Shown: piece after piece, positions 16,794 to 27,300 of the stretch
Position numbering within the stretch: position 1 is the first letter of the stretch
Layout of the letters: each line of letters begins with the position of its first letter
Assembly (NCBI RefSeq): GCF_001039275.2
Contig: NZ_CP030117.1
Span: 2,604,001-2,668,000, forward strand
DNA length: 64,000 nucleotides
Reading direction: 5' to 3'
From: Brevibacillus brevis
Lineage (GTDB): Bacteria; Bacillota; Bacilli; Brevibacillales; Brevibacillaceae
The notes under the pieces: generated by a model
Told to the model about the DNA's origin: nothing
Databases searched by the model: none
The model's input: only the letters and a program-made list of their open reading frames with translations
Translations under genes and position numbers: made by a program

Positions 16794-17593
16794 ATCCGAC
16801 CTTTACTGTAGTCATTCCGACATACAATCGAGCCAAGTTTATTCGCAAAGCCATCAACAGCGTTTTGAATCAAACCTCAAAAGATTGGAAGCTGTTGATC
16901 ATTGACGATGCGTCCACCGATCACACCAGAAGTAAAATTGAAAAATATATGTACCACCCAAACATTCTGTATCATCGAATGGAAAAAAATTCTGGCATCG
17001 GCAAAGTGATGAATCAGGCATTGTCAATGGTGGATACCCCTTATCTCGTACAACTCGACTCCGATGACTGGTTACCGAAACGAACGCTGGCAGTGATCAA
17101 AAAGTACATTCACAAAAGCAAGAAAAGCACGGCTATCTTCTACGGGAACATGAACATCTGGAAAGTTAAGCGCGGAAAGTATACCAAGACGATTAAGGTG
17201 AAACACAAGACCTTTCATAACAAATACCAGTTTTTGAAATACAATCGCTGGATGGTCTCTCCACGCTGCTATCGCGTAGAAGCTCTGCATCAAGTGGGTG
17301 GTTGGGATACCTCGGATCGATACGAGGGAAGGATTATGGAGGATCGGCGAATCATTTTGCGGTTAATTGAAAAGTATCCAGTGAGATACATCAACAAAAT
17401 TCTTTACAACCGGACGAAGCATAAAGGTCAGCTCACGGACAGCAAGATGAAGTTTCGCCGTAATTATTTGCGAAAAAAAACATTCAAATATTATCTGAAA
17501 AGGTGGGGCAAGAAGTACAAGGCCATCTATGGTTACAAAAACGGTTATTTAGTCATTAAAAGGCTGAAGAAAGTGAGGCGTCGGAGACGATGA
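16790..17593 (+). CDS. GT2 family glycosyltransferase
   Basis: A 267-residue GT-A fold enzyme. FTVVIPTYNRAKFIRKAI starts the fold, LLIIDDASTDHT binds the nucleotide, VQLDSDD is the DxD metal site and EDRRIILRL carries the catalytic-base region. The C-terminal 70 residues are very rich in Lys/Arg and aromatic residues, suggesting peripheral membrane or polyanion contact. ATG 16790 overlaps the upstream stop (ATGA) and follows GGAGG. The downstream epimerase gene also overlaps by four bases. Confidence 0.85.
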   Translation: MNPTFTVVIPTYNRAKFIRKAINSVLNQTSKDWKLLIIDDASTDHTRSKIEKYMYHPNILYHRMEKNSGIGKVMNQALSMVDTPYLVQLDSDDWLPKRTLAVIKKYIHKSKKSTAIFYGNMNIWKVKRGKYTKTIKVKHKTFHNKYQFLKYNRWMVSPRCYRVEALHQVGGWDTSDRYEGRIMEDRRIILRLIEKYPVRYINKILYNRTKHKGQLTDSKMKFRRNYLRKKTFKYYLKRWGKKYKAIYGYKNGYLVIKRLKKVRRRRR

Positions 17594-18540
17594 AGAAAGC
17601 TCTTGTCACCGGCTGTGCAGGCTTTATTGGGTCTCATTTGACACAGCGCTTGTTGAACGATGGCGTGACAGTCATCGGGATAGACGGTTTCATCGATAAC
17701 TACGATGTTGCTGCGAAACTGCGTAATCTGGCCGAAATAGGAAAACATCCTGCCTTCACCTTCCACTCTACAACACTTCAGACTGGGCGTTGGGACATTT
17801 GGCTCGAGAACGTCGACGCTGTTTTCCATCTCGCTGCCTTGCCGGGCGTAAGAAATAGCTGGGGAAAGTCTTTTGCCGATTATGTTAGCCATAATATTTT
17901 GGCTACACAAGAATTGCTGGAGGCTTGCTTGCAAAGACCGAAGCCACCTGTCATCGTGGTCTCGTCCTCTTCCTCGGTTTACGGGACGATGCAAGGGACC
18001 GTAACCAATGAAACTGCGCCTCTTCGCCCGGTTTCCCCTTATGGTGTGACCAAGGAAGCGATGGAACAAATCTGCTCGGTTTATGTAAAAGCTTATGGAC
18101 TCCCGGTTAGCATGCTTCGCTACTTTACGGTATACGGTCCCAGACAGCGTCCCGATATGGCTTTTCATCGTTTCTTTCGTCAAATGATGAAAGGCGAGCA
18201 GGTCATCATCTATGGGGATGGCCAGCAATCCAGAGACTTTACGTATGTGACAGACGCGGTAGAGGCGAATCTGCTCGCTGCACAGCATGCTGTTCCCGGT
18301 GACATTTTTAATGTGGGGGGAGACCGGGAAATCAAGCTCATCGATGTGCTATCCATCATGGGCACGTTAATGAATCTGACCCCTCGCATTACGTTTCAAA
18401 ATGGGCCGGCAGGTGACTCCTTACGAACCTGTGCGGATATCCAATTTGCCCAACAACGCTTGGGATACAAACCAAAAGTGACGCTAGAAGAGGGACTTCG
18501 CCTTCAATTAGAAGAGATTCGTTCTCAATCGAAGGGGTAA
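17590..18540 (+). CDS. NAD-dependent sugar-nucleotide epimerase (YtcB-like)
   Basis: A 316-residue extended short-chain dehydrogenase. NAD motif VTGCAGFIGSH; catalytic Ser in VVSSSSSVYG and YxxxK in YGVTK; the substrate region RYFTVYGPRQRPDMA is typical of UDP-glucuronate/UDP-glucose 4-epimerases. With UDP-glucose dehydrogenase at the end of the operon, UDP-glucuronate to UDP-galacturonate conversion is a reasonable guess, as for the ytcA-ytcB pair in B. subtilis. ATGA overlap with the GT2 gene. Confidence 0.82.
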   Translation: MKKALVTGCAGFIGSHLTQRLLNDGVTVIGIDGFIDNYDVAAKLRNLAEIGKHPAFTFHSTTLQTGRWDIWLENVDAVFHLAALPGVRNSWGKSFADYVSHNILATQELLEACLQRPKPPVIVVSSSSSVYGTMQGTVTNETAPLRPVSPYGVTKEAMEQICSVYVKAYGLPVSMLRYFTVYGPRQRPDMAFHRFFRQMMKGEQVIIYGDGQQSRDFTYVTDAVEANLLAAQHAVPGDIFNVGGDREIKLIDVLSIMGTLMNLTPRITFQNGPAGDSLRTCADIQFAQQRLGYKPKVTLEEGLRLQLEEIRSQSKG

Positions 18541-18566
18541 CACCCGTCATCAAGGAGGCCAGTTGC

Positions 18567-19640
18567 ATGCATCGGGTCCTCGTTTATCGCAGAAAGTTTC
18601 TTCCCAAGAGTGAAACATTTATTTATGAGCAATTGCTTGGACATCAAGTGGTCAAACCCGTGGTGTTGACCCGACAGCGAGCCTTTAACCGAAAACAATT
18701 TCCTTATTCGCCGGTCTATGTGCGCAAGCATATGGCCGGCCTCTCCACTTGGCTGCGACGTAAAAAAATTAAATGCCTGCATGCCCGTTTTGGTCCTGCT
18801 GGATTAGAATTGCTTCCTTATGCACAAAAAAGCAAGCTCCCCCTGATTACTTCCTTTCACGGCTTTGATGCCACCAAGCGTGTCAAAGAAAATCCATTGT
18901 ACAGACGGTCCCTTTCGCGTCTCTTTCGAAAGGGCCATGCGTTTACCGTCGTGAGCAATCACATGAGAAAGCGATTGATTCATCTGGGCTGTCCCCCATC
19001 TAAAATTACCCTTATCCGCTCAGGAATTGATTTGCGCAAATTTCCCATGCTGCCGCCACAGCCGGTGGAAAATGGGGAGTACCGATTGCTAAGCGTAGGG
19101 AGACTGACTGAAAAAAAGGGTATGGATACGTTAATTAAGGCGTTTACCCATGTGCATAAAAAACATCCCAAGGCAAAGTTAATCATCGTCGGCGATGGAG
19201 AAGAAAAAAAGAAACTCAAACGACTGATCAAGAAAAATAGGTTAGGCACACAAGTCGTGCTCAAAGGGGCTCTGCCACATCGTGAAGTCCAGCGTGAACT
19301 GGCCAAGTGCCATTTGTTCATCATCGCATGCAAGACAGCGAGAAATGGCAACCAGGAGGGGATTCCTAATGTCATCATGGAAGCGATGGCTAGCGGACGC
19401 CCTGTCATTTCCACCTATCACGCGGGAATCCCTGAGCTGGTTGAACACAAAGTGACTGGATATCTGGTTCCGGAGAAATCACCGACTGCGCTCGGGAAAA
19501 TGATAAACCGTGTACTAACAGAAAGTCACGAGTGGGCACAGATCACGACGGAGGCTCGGCTGAAAGTAGAAAAAAACCACGATATCCACCAGCAACGGAT
19601 GAGACTAGAAGAGCTTTATTTGCGTGTGTCGAAAAAATGA
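18567..19640 (+). CDS. GT4 family glycosyltransferase
   Basis: A 357-residue GT-B glycosyltransferase. It opens with VLVYRRKFLPKSETFIYEQL, the stretch typical of colanic-acid-type GT4 enzymes, followed by LITSFHGFDA, LLSVGRLTEKKGMDTLIKA and the EX7E site EGIPNVIMEAMASGRPVIS. ATG 18567 follows AAGGAGG. It lies 26 bases after the epimerase and 12 bases before ugd, within the same operon. Sugar specificity unknown. Confidence 0.86.
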   Translation: MHRVLVYRRKFLPKSETFIYEQLLGHQVVKPVVLTRQRAFNRKQFPYSPVYVRKHMAGLSTWLRRKKIKCLHARFGPAGLELLPYAQKSKLPLITSFHGFDATKRVKENPLYRRSLSRLFRKGHAFTVVSNHMRKRLIHLGCPPSKITLIRSGIDLRKFPMLPPQPVENGEYRLLSVGRLTEKKGMDTLIKAFTHVHKKHPKAKLIIVGDGEEKKKLKRLIKKNRLGTQVVLKGALPHREVQRELAKCHLFIIACKTARNGNQEGIPNVIMEAMASGRPVISTYHAGIPELVEHKVTGYLVPEKSPTALGKMINRVLTESHEWAQITTEARLKVEKNHDIHQQRMRLEELYLRVSKK

Positions 19641-19652
19641 TGAGGTGAAGGA

Positions 19653-20939
19653 ATGAAAGTTGCCGTTATTGGGACCGGCTACGTAGGTTTGACGACTGCA
19701 GTTTCCCTAGCCATGAACGATCATCAGGTGACGGGTATTGACCTCGTTGCATCCAAAGTAGAAAAACTGCGCCAAGGGATCTCGCCGATTTACGAGCCGG
19801 GCTTAGAAGAGGCATTGAAAAAAGTATTGGATGATGGCGCACTTGCTTTTTATACAAATTTGACAGAGGCGAAGGACGCAGAGGTTTTTTTCATTTGTGT
19901 GGGGACACCTGAAGCAGCAGACGGCACAGCCGATTTAACGTATTTACTCGGGGCTGTTTCTGACATTCACAAGGTCCATTTGCTCGCACCGCAAGAACGC
20001 ATCGTGGTAATCAAGAGTACCGTACCAGTCGGAACTGGCGAAAAAGTAGCGGGGATGCTGGCTGGCTGCCAAGGAGTATCTGTTGCATCCAACCCGGAGT
20101 TTTTACGGGAAGGGAGTGCATTATTGGACGCATTGGAGCCTTCGCGAATCGTCATTGGTGTAGACAATTCTCAGGCAGCCGCTCGCATGGAGGAACTGTA
20201 CAACGGCGTGAAGGCACCGCGCGTCATCACCACCAGGGCTAATGCGGAGCTGATCAAATACGCTTCGAATGCATTTTTGGCAACCCGAATCTCCTTCATG
20301 AATGAGCTAGCACGGTTAAGTACCGCGCTCGGGACGGATATCGTGACGATCTCGCGAGGAATGGGACTGGACAGCCGAATCGGTCCGCAATTTTTACGGG
20401 CAGGAGTAGGCTATGGCGGCTCCTGTTTTCCGAAGGATACAATTGCGTTATTGCAGCTTGCAGCAGAGCGCAATATTCACTTAAGTATTTTGGATAAAGT
20501 GCGAGAGGTGAATGCTACACAGCCTGGTTGGTTTTTGGAGCAGTTGTGCTTGCAGCTCCCTGATCTGACAGGCAAACAAATTGCTATTCTGGGGCTGACG
20601 TTTAAACCGGATACGGATGACATCCGCGAAGCGCCATCGCTCAAATTGATTGAAATACTCCTGCACAAAGGTGCCATCGTGAAGGCGTTCGATCCGATTG
20701 GAGCACCCTGTGTCAGCAAGCAGTTTCCACAGATCACGTACACGCAATCCGCGGCAGAAGCATGCGAGGGAGCACACGCCGCATTATTGGTTACAGAATG
20801 GGAACCGTGTGTCCAATTGAATTGGAAACAGGTTTATCAAAGCATGGCACAGCCGCTCTTGCTAGACGGACGAAATGCCTGGCCGAACCAGGAGGTAAAG
20901 GAAGCAGGTTTTCATTATATTGGAGTAGGGAGAAGCTGA
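19653..20939 (+). CDS. ugd: UDP-glucose 6-dehydrogenase (YtcA/TuaD-like)
   Basis: A 428-residue enzyme that oxidises UDP-glucose to UDP-glucuronate with two NAD+. NAD site VAVIGTGYVGL at the N-terminus, KSTVPVGTG, the active-site Cys in GYGGSCFPKD, and the C-terminal UDP-binding part with LGLTFKPDTDDIREAPS. Length and motifs are complete. It is the last gene of the glycan operon; the corresponding B. subtilis gene in the ytc group is ytcA. ATG preceded by GAGGTGAAGGA. A strong terminator starts at its stop. Confidence 0.93.
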   Translation: MKVAVIGTGYVGLTTAVSLAMNDHQVTGIDLVASKVEKLRQGISPIYEPGLEEALKKVLDDGALAFYTNLTEAKDAEVFFICVGTPEAADGTADLTYLLGAVSDIHKVHLLAPQERIVVIKSTVPVGTGEKVAGMLAGCQGVSVASNPEFLREGSALLDALEPSRIVIGVDNSQAAARMEELYNGVKAPRVITTRANAELIKYASNAFLATRISFMNELARLSTALGTDIVTISRGMGLDSRIGPQFLRAGVGYGGSCFPKDTIALLQLAAERNIHLSILDKVREVNATQPGWFLEQLCLQLPDLTGKQIAILGLTFKPDTDDIREAPSLKLIEILLHKGAIVKAFDPIGAPCVSKQFPQITYTQSAAEACEGAHAALLVTEWEPCVQLNWKQVYQSMAQPLLLDGRNAWPNQEVKEAGFHYIGVGRS

Positions 20940-20969
20940 CTTTCCATTTCGGGAAGCTCGGCTTTTTTT
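20933..20969 (+). terminator. Terminator of the glycan operon
   Basis: AAGCTGA/TCGGCTT and CTTTCC/GGGAAG stems followed by seven T; the ugd stop lies inside the stem. Confidence 0.85.
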
Positions 20970-20999
20970 CTGTGGAAAACGTGAAAGCGCCTGATTGAT

Positions 21000-21028
21000 T
21001 TGAACCTGTAGGCATAATACGATAGGAT
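21000..21028 (+). promoter_or_regulatory. Possible sigma-A promoter of pepF
   Basis: TTGAAC, 17 bases, TAGGAT. The -35 is good, the -10 only moderate; no better pair was seen in this gap. Confidence 0.35.
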
Positions 21029-21085
21029 ACACATATGGATGATTTGACCATTTCATCTTACATGAATAACGAGGGAGTGATCACG

Positions 21086-22894
21086 GTGAATAAAAGCAAA
21101 ACACTGCCGAAACGCAGTGACGTCCCCGCTGAATACAAATGGCGTCTTGAGGACATGTATCCCACTGATAATGATTGGGAAGCGGACGTACAAAAAGTAA
21201 AACAGCTCACAGAAAAAATCGCAGCAATGAAAGGCTCTCTGGCTACTTCCGGTAAACAGTTGCTGGCCGTGTTGACTCTGCAAGATGAATTATTGAAGAC
21301 GCTTGATCAAGTGTACGTCTACGCACGTATGCGTCGAGACGAAGACAATGCCAACAGCAAGTATCAAGGGCTGACTGACAGGGCGACCAGCCTTAGTACG
21401 CAGGTATACGGTTCCATTTCGTACATACAGCCAGAGATTTTGGCGATTGCCACGGAAGATTTGCAAACGTGGATCAAGGAAGTTGAAGGACTTGAGCACT
21501 ACCGCATTTTATTAGAAGAGATTACTCGCTTCAAGCCACATACGCTATCCGCAGAGGAAGAAGCATTGCTGGCAAATATGAGCGAGCTTGCATCTTCTCC
21601 ATCCAAAATTTTTGGGATGCTCAACAACGCGGACATGAAATTTCCGATGATCACGGATGAAAACGGCGAGGAAGTCGAGCTGACCAAGGGACGCTACACG
21701 CAGTTCATGGAAAGCAAAGACCGACGCGTGCGCAAAGATGCATTCGAGGCGCTGTACAGTACGTATGGCAAGTTCCGCAATACGATCGCAGCCTCGTTGA
21801 CATCTGCCATCAAAGGGGATGTTTTCTACGCACGGACGAGAAAATATCCGTCTGCCCTGTACGCTGCCTTGTTTGCCGATAATGTGGAGCTCCCTGTTTA
21901 CGATAACCTGATTGCAACGATCCATGAGCATCTGCCGCTCATGCACCGATACATTGCCTTGCGCAAAAAATTATTGGGCGTAGATGAATTGCACATGTAC
22001 GATTTGTACGTGCCGATCGTACCTGAGACGGACATGAAAATCCCGTATGATCAGGCTGTTTCAACGATTAAAGAAGCTCTTCATCCACTGGGTGAGGAGT
22101 ACGGTCGCATTTTGGATGAGGGCTTTTCCAACGGTTGGATTGATGTGCATGAAAACGAAGGGAAGACAAGTGGAGCCTATTCATGGGGTGCCTATACGTC
22201 ACATCCGTTTGTACTCATGAACTATCAGGACAATGTCAACAACATGTTTACGCTAGCGCATGAGATGGGGCATGCTTTGCATAGCTACTATTCCAATCAC
22301 GCACAGCCTTACACGTATGCCGATTACAAGATTTTCGTAGCAGAAGTGGCTTCTACACTGAACGAAGCACTACTGATGAATCATTTGCTCGAGACGACGA
22401 CTGACAAGAAACAACGCATGTACTTGATTAATCATTACCTGGAACAGTTCCGTGGAACGGTATTCCGTCAAACGATGTTTGCTGAGTTTGAGAAAATTGT
22501 GCACGCAAAAGAAGAGCAGGGAGAGCCGCTGACAGCCGAATCTCTCAGTACGATTTACCGTGAGCTCAATGTTTCCTATCACGGACCGGACATGGTTGTA
22601 GACAGCGAGGTAGATTTGGAATGGGCACGAATCCCTCATTTCTATCGCGGCTTCTATGTGTATAAGTACGCGACTGGCTTCTCCGCCGCGACGTCTCTTT
22701 CCAAGCAGATTGTGGAGGAAGGCCAGCCAGCCGTAGATCGTTATTTGCAGTTCCTCAAGGGCGGCAGTTCAGATTATCCGCTTAATCTGCTCAAGGGCGC
22801 AGGCGTAGACATGACGTCGCCAACACCGATTGCAGAAGCATTGAGTGTCTTCAAGGAATTGCTCGAGGAACTGGAACAACTGATAGAACAATAA
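21086..22894 (+). CDS. pepF: Oligoendopeptidase F
   Basis: A 602-residue M3 metallopeptidase acting on short peptides in the cytosol. The zinc site is AHEMGHALHSYYS, followed by the third-ligand helix VAEVASTLNEALL. The N-terminal part has the helical PepF domain (LPKRSDVPAEYKWRLEDMY is the usual beginning). The frame opens at 21035, but GTG 21086 follows GAGGGAG and gives the standard N-terminus. Monocistronic, between two terminators. Confidence 0.94.
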   Translation: MNKSKTLPKRSDVPAEYKWRLEDMYPTDNDWEADVQKVKQLTEKIAAMKGSLATSGKQLLAVLTLQDELLKTLDQVYVYARMRRDEDNANSKYQGLTDRATSLSTQVYGSISYIQPEILAIATEDLQTWIKEVEGLEHYRILLEEITRFKPHTLSAEEEALLANMSELASSPSKIFGMLNNADMKFPMITDENGEEVELTKGRYTQFMESKDRRVRKDAFEALYSTYGKFRNTIAASLTSAIKGDVFYARTRKYPSALYAALFADNVELPVYDNLIATIHEHLPLMHRYIALRKKLLGVDELHMYDLYVPIVPETDMKIPYDQAVSTIKEALHPLGEEYGRILDEGFSNGWIDVHENEGKTSGAYSWGAYTSHPFVLMNYQDNVNNMFTLAHEMGHALHSYYSNHAQPYTYADYKIFVAEVASTLNEALLMNHLLETTTDKKQRMYLINHYLEQFRGTVFRQTMFAEFEKIVHAKEEQGEPLTAESLSTIYRELNVSYHGPDMVVDSEVDLEWARIPHFYRGFYVYKYATGFSAATSLSKQIVEEGQPAVDRYLQFLKGGSSDYPLNLLKGAGVDMTSPTPIAEALSVFKELLEELEQLIEQ

Positions 22895-22911
22895 CAGGGC
22901 TCAAATTCAAA

Positions 22912-22947
22912 AGGCAGTTCAAGTCTATGACTTGGCTGCTTTTTTTG
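22912..22947 (+). terminator. Terminator after pepF
   Basis: GCAG/CTGC and CAAGTC/GACTTG stems with seven T. Confidence 0.88.
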
Positions 22948-23141
22948 TAAATTTTTCCTCAGGATCGTCCAAAAAAAGGTAACTTTCCCAGTTTTCTTGC
23001 GTATCTATTTATGCGCTGTTAGGTACTGTTCTCCGTCTCGGGGCGGATATGAATTTCCACCCGCTGACTGTTTTGCAGCAGAGGTAAAAACTGGCACAAT
23101 TACGCCATGAGGAATGATTGTGAAAATTTGGAGGAATTCTT

Positions 23142-24365
23142 GTGAAAAAACGGGCATCAATTATTCTGGCATCGGTAATGTTGGTCACTGCTGGTTGTTC
23201 AGCACCAGCACCAGAGGCACCGCAGCAGACAGAGGCAAAGGCGAAGGTAGTAGAAGTAGTGAAGGTTCAAAAAGCAACAAAGCCAGTGATGCTCGCAGTC
23301 ACAGGGATGGTAGAAGCCAAGCGGGACGCGGTGTTATCGTTTGGTACAGGCGGAACGATCTCCGCGATCTCTGCGACCAAAGGAGCAAAAATCGCACAAG
23401 GTCAGTTATTGGCCACATTGGATACCCGTTACCATCAAAAAGAAATTGCAGCGGCACAGGGGCAAGTAGAGGAAGCAGCAGCGCGGAAAATCAAGACGTT
23501 AAAGGGCGCGACAGCAGAAGCACTTGAGCAGAAGCGTCTGCAGGTAAAAAGCGCGCAAGACAGTCTGGATAAAGCAAAGCAGGATCTCGCAACAAGTGAG
23601 AAGCTATTAGCTGGTGGAGCCATTTCGCAAAACGAAATAAATGCGAGTAAACGGGCTGTTACACAAGCAGAGATTACACTGCGTGACGCTCAGTTGTCTC
23701 TGAATGAACTGCAAAAAGGAGCGGAACCAGAAGATGTCATGGTCGCCAACGCATCGATTAAAGCTGCTGCCGGCGGTGTAGACCGTGCGAAGAAGAGCTT
23801 GGATGATGCGAAAATTCAGGCGCCATTCGCAGGAACAGTCGTGGATGTGAAATTGCAAATTGGAGAGCAGGTGTCTCCCGGTCAGGAAATCATTCGCCTC
23901 GTCGACCTGTCTGAAGTGAAGATAACCTTGGATGTTTCCAATGATTTGATCAGTCAGTTCCATGAAAAAACGAAGGTGCAGGCGCTATCTGACGATGGAA
24001 AGAAAAGTGAAGGAACGATTGCCTTTATATCTCCAGTTGTGAACAAGGATACAGGTAAATACCGCGTCGAAATCACGATTCCGAATGCAGATGGTTACTG
24101 GCGTGGTGGAATGGCCGCAACAATTGAGGTGCCTCGCCAAGTAAATGGCTTCCTCGTACCGCTGGAAAGTGTCGGCGTGAGTCAAACAGACCATTACGTA
24201 ATGGCAGTAGAGAATGGACTTACTGTAAGAAAACCAGTGAAGACCGGTCAATTGGTCGGAGACTCCATCGAAATCGTATCTGGAGTGAAAGAAGGCGACC
24301 AACTCCTGCGCAGTGGAATTACATTCTACGTCGAAGGGCAAAAAGTAGAGGCGAAGGGAGAATAG
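23142..24365 (+). CDS. RND efflux periplasmic-adaptor-type lipoprotein (HlyD family)
   Basis: A 407-residue membrane-fusion protein. Signal peptide with lipobox VTAGC (Cys19), a biotinyl-lipoyl-like half (GTGGTISAISATKGAKIAQGQ), a long alpha-helical hairpin (about residues 105-205), the second lipoyl half (IQAPFAGTVVDVKLQIGEQV), then beta-barrel domains. GTG start after TTGGAGGAATTC. It lies four bases before the RND pump gene and is surely its partner. In a Gram-positive it links the pump to the wall side and not to an outer-membrane channel. Confidence 0.9.
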   Translation: MKKRASIILASVMLVTAGCSAPAPEAPQQTEAKAKVVEVVKVQKATKPVMLAVTGMVEAKRDAVLSFGTGGTISAISATKGAKIAQGQLLATLDTRYHQKEIAAAQGQVEEAAARKIKTLKGATAEALEQKRLQVKSAQDSLDKAKQDLATSEKLLAGGAISQNEINASKRAVTQAEITLRDAQLSLNELQKGAEPEDVMVANASIKAAAGGVDRAKKSLDDAKIQAPFAGTVVDVKLQIGEQVSPGQEIIRLVDLSEVKITLDVSNDLISQFHEKTKVQALSDDGKKSEGTIAFISPVVNKDTGKYRVEITIPNADGYWRGGMAATIEVPRQVNGFLVPLESVGVSQTDHYVMAVENGLTVRKPVKTGQLVGDSIEIVSGVKEGDQLLRSGITFYVEGQKVEAKGE

Positions 24366-24369
24366 TTAC

Positions 24370-27300
24370 ATGAACAAGGTGATTCTCTTTTTGCTGAAAA
24401 GACAGCTAATCGTCTACTTGTTTACATTTTTACTCGTGATTGCAGGTTTGGGGTCCTTATTCAGCTTTAATATCGAACTCGTTCCAAAAACGAACTTTCC
24501 TGATATTTACGTAAGAATTTCCGGTGGTGCACTGCCACCAGAAGAGATGGAAGAAAAAGTAACGAAGAAAGTAGAGCAAGAACTAAAATCGATTAATGAT
24601 ATTAAAAAATACTCTTCTTCAACAAGTGCAGGTTCTGTCAGAATCAATATTTCAGCAAATGAAGGTAAAGGCGAGCAGGTTAAGCAAGATGTACAAAATG
24701 CCGTCAACCGTCTCCGAAACGGTTTTCCGAAAGCTGTTGACTCTGTAGATATCTCCCAGAGCAATATGGGTAGCGATCAAATGATTGATTTTGCCGTCGT
24801 GGGAGCAGAGCCGAAGACCATGCTGAGTTTGGCAAAAACTTCAATCAAGGACCGCATTGAAGAAGTCGAGGGAGTCAAGGAAGTAATCGTAGAAGAGAAA
24901 AGCTTCGAGAATAAAATTACCATATCCTTTTTGCCACAGCGATTGAATGCCTATCAAACAACGCCAGCGGCTATCATTTCACAGCTTCAGGATACAAACT
25001 GGAAGCAAGGGATTGGTACACTGGAGAACACGGGATTTGATACAGTTGTCATGATTGACAATACTTATCAGACTCCACAGGAAATAGAGGCACTGCCAAT
25101 TGATACACCGAGAGGAACCGTTTCTCTGAATCAACTGGCACAAATTGAAGATTTGCGTGGAAAAGTGAAAGACTTCGTCGCTCTGACAAACGGTTCCGTG
25201 TTTATTCAACTCAGCGTGACGCGGGCAGACGGCTATGACTTGATCACAACACAAAAGAATGTAGAAGAAGTCGTTCGCAAAATGAACACAGAAGCAAACG
25301 GTAAATACAACATCAAAGTCATGTTCGAAGGAGCTTCCTTTGTTGAGCACGCCGTGAGCAACCTCAGCCGGGATGTCATGATTGGTGGGGCGCTTGCGAT
25401 CATCATCTTGTTCGTCTTCCTACGCAACTGGAGGGTCACACTCGTTATCGCTACTACATTGCCGCTCTCTGCGTTCATGACGTTCATCGCGATGAAACTC
25501 GCAGGCTACAACATTGATATGATCAGTTTGCTGTCCTTGAGCTTGTCAGTCGGCTTGATCGTCGATGCCGCTATCGTCGTATTGGAAAGTATCTATCACT
25601 ACCGGGAAAAGGGCGAAGAGCTGAAGCAGGCTATTATTAAAGGAACGAGAGAAGTTTTGACACCTGTGTTCACCTCCCAGCTCACGATCATCATCGTCTT
25701 TTTGCCACTTGTCTTCGCGGATTTTGAAGATTGGCTGAAACCGGTTTTGGCTACAATCGCCTTTACGGTATCCGCTGCCATTATTGCATCGACGATCGCT
25801 GCTTACTTCTTCGTTCCCGTGTTTTCCAATCGCTTCTTGCAGAAGGATAAGCACGTTTCGCTAGAAGGAGAAGGCAAGGAACACTTTATCATTCGCGTAT
25901 TCAGCGGCATTTTACATGTAGCGATTAGACATCGGATAAAAACGGTTTTACTCGCAGTAGCATTGCTGGTTGGTGCCGTTTTCCTCACACCTTTTATGAA
26001 AATGGGTCAAGGGATTAACCCGAATGAAAATATCGTCTTTGTCAATATGAAAATGCCAATCGGAGCTACGTTGGAAACAGCTCAAAAAGCAGCCGTCACC
26101 GCGGAAACATCGCTGCGGGAGATCCCGGAAATCAAGGATGTATTCTTCTTTACTTCCAAGGAAGAAGCAACATTGTTCATTTCCTTAATTCCGAAGACGG
26201 ACAGAACACGTGATAAGGACGCTTTGAACGAGGATATTAACAAGCGCCTGAATGAGACCCCAGGAATCGAATCTGTCTCCATGTCTTTCGGACAACAAGG
26301 CGGAAGCGGCCCGATCCAACTGGATGTTTACGGGGATAACATGGAAGTCATGCGGAAGATCGCAACCGATCTGGAAACGATGCTTGGCACGATCAACGGG
26401 CTCACCAACATTCGTAACGATTTTAAAGAAGGAAAAGAAAAAGTTACGTTGCTGCCAAAACAAGAAGCGCTTACCAGACTGAATGTCGATCATCGTTCGC
26501 TTTTGCAACAACTGAGCGTGTTAATCGGCAACCAACCAATTACGTCCATCACACAAGATGGAATCGAAGTCGACATCGTTGCCAAGATGCCGGACAACTG
26601 GCTGAAGCACCCGGATCAGCTCAAAACGATTATGGTTACATCGAAAGACGGGGCAGCAGTACCTTTGGCAGATCTGGTGGAAATGGAGTACAGTAAGTCT
26701 CCGATCACGATTGAGCGGAAAGAAGGCGAACGCATCGTTACGGTTTCTGCCGAGATGCTGGGAAGTGATTTAGGGGCAGTAGGCCGTGAACTAAATGAGA
26801 AATTGCCAACCGTACCTGTACCAGCAGGGTATAATGTCGAAATCGCTGGTAAGCTAAAAGAGCAAAGCACGAATATGAGCCAGGGGATATTCGTATTCCT
26901 GGGGGTTCTGGCTCTGATTTACGTCATCATGGTTGCCCAGTTCGGACGGATGTCCCAACCGTTTATCATCATGCTGACGATTCCAATGGCCTTGGTCGGT
27001 GTTGTGCTTGGATTCGTCCTTACGCAGCGGACATTCGGTGAAATGGCGATGATCGGGATCATCATGCTTGTCGGTATCGTCGTATCCAATGCGATCCTCT
27101 TGATCGACAGGATCAACCTGCTGCGCAAACGTGGAATGGAAACCGCAGAGGCGATTATCCAAGGAACGAAGGAACGTATTCGTCCCGTTATCATGACGAA
27201 GCTGACGGCGATTCTCGGGATGCTGCCGATGGGTCTTGCCATGGCGGAAGGCTCTGATTTGGAAGCACCACTCGCAACAGCCGTTATCTCCGGCTTGATT

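Noticed and set aside
23114-23130. TTGTGAAAATTT resembling a Rex operator before the RND genes
   Set aside because: Only the left half of the Rex palindrome is present; the second half is missing.
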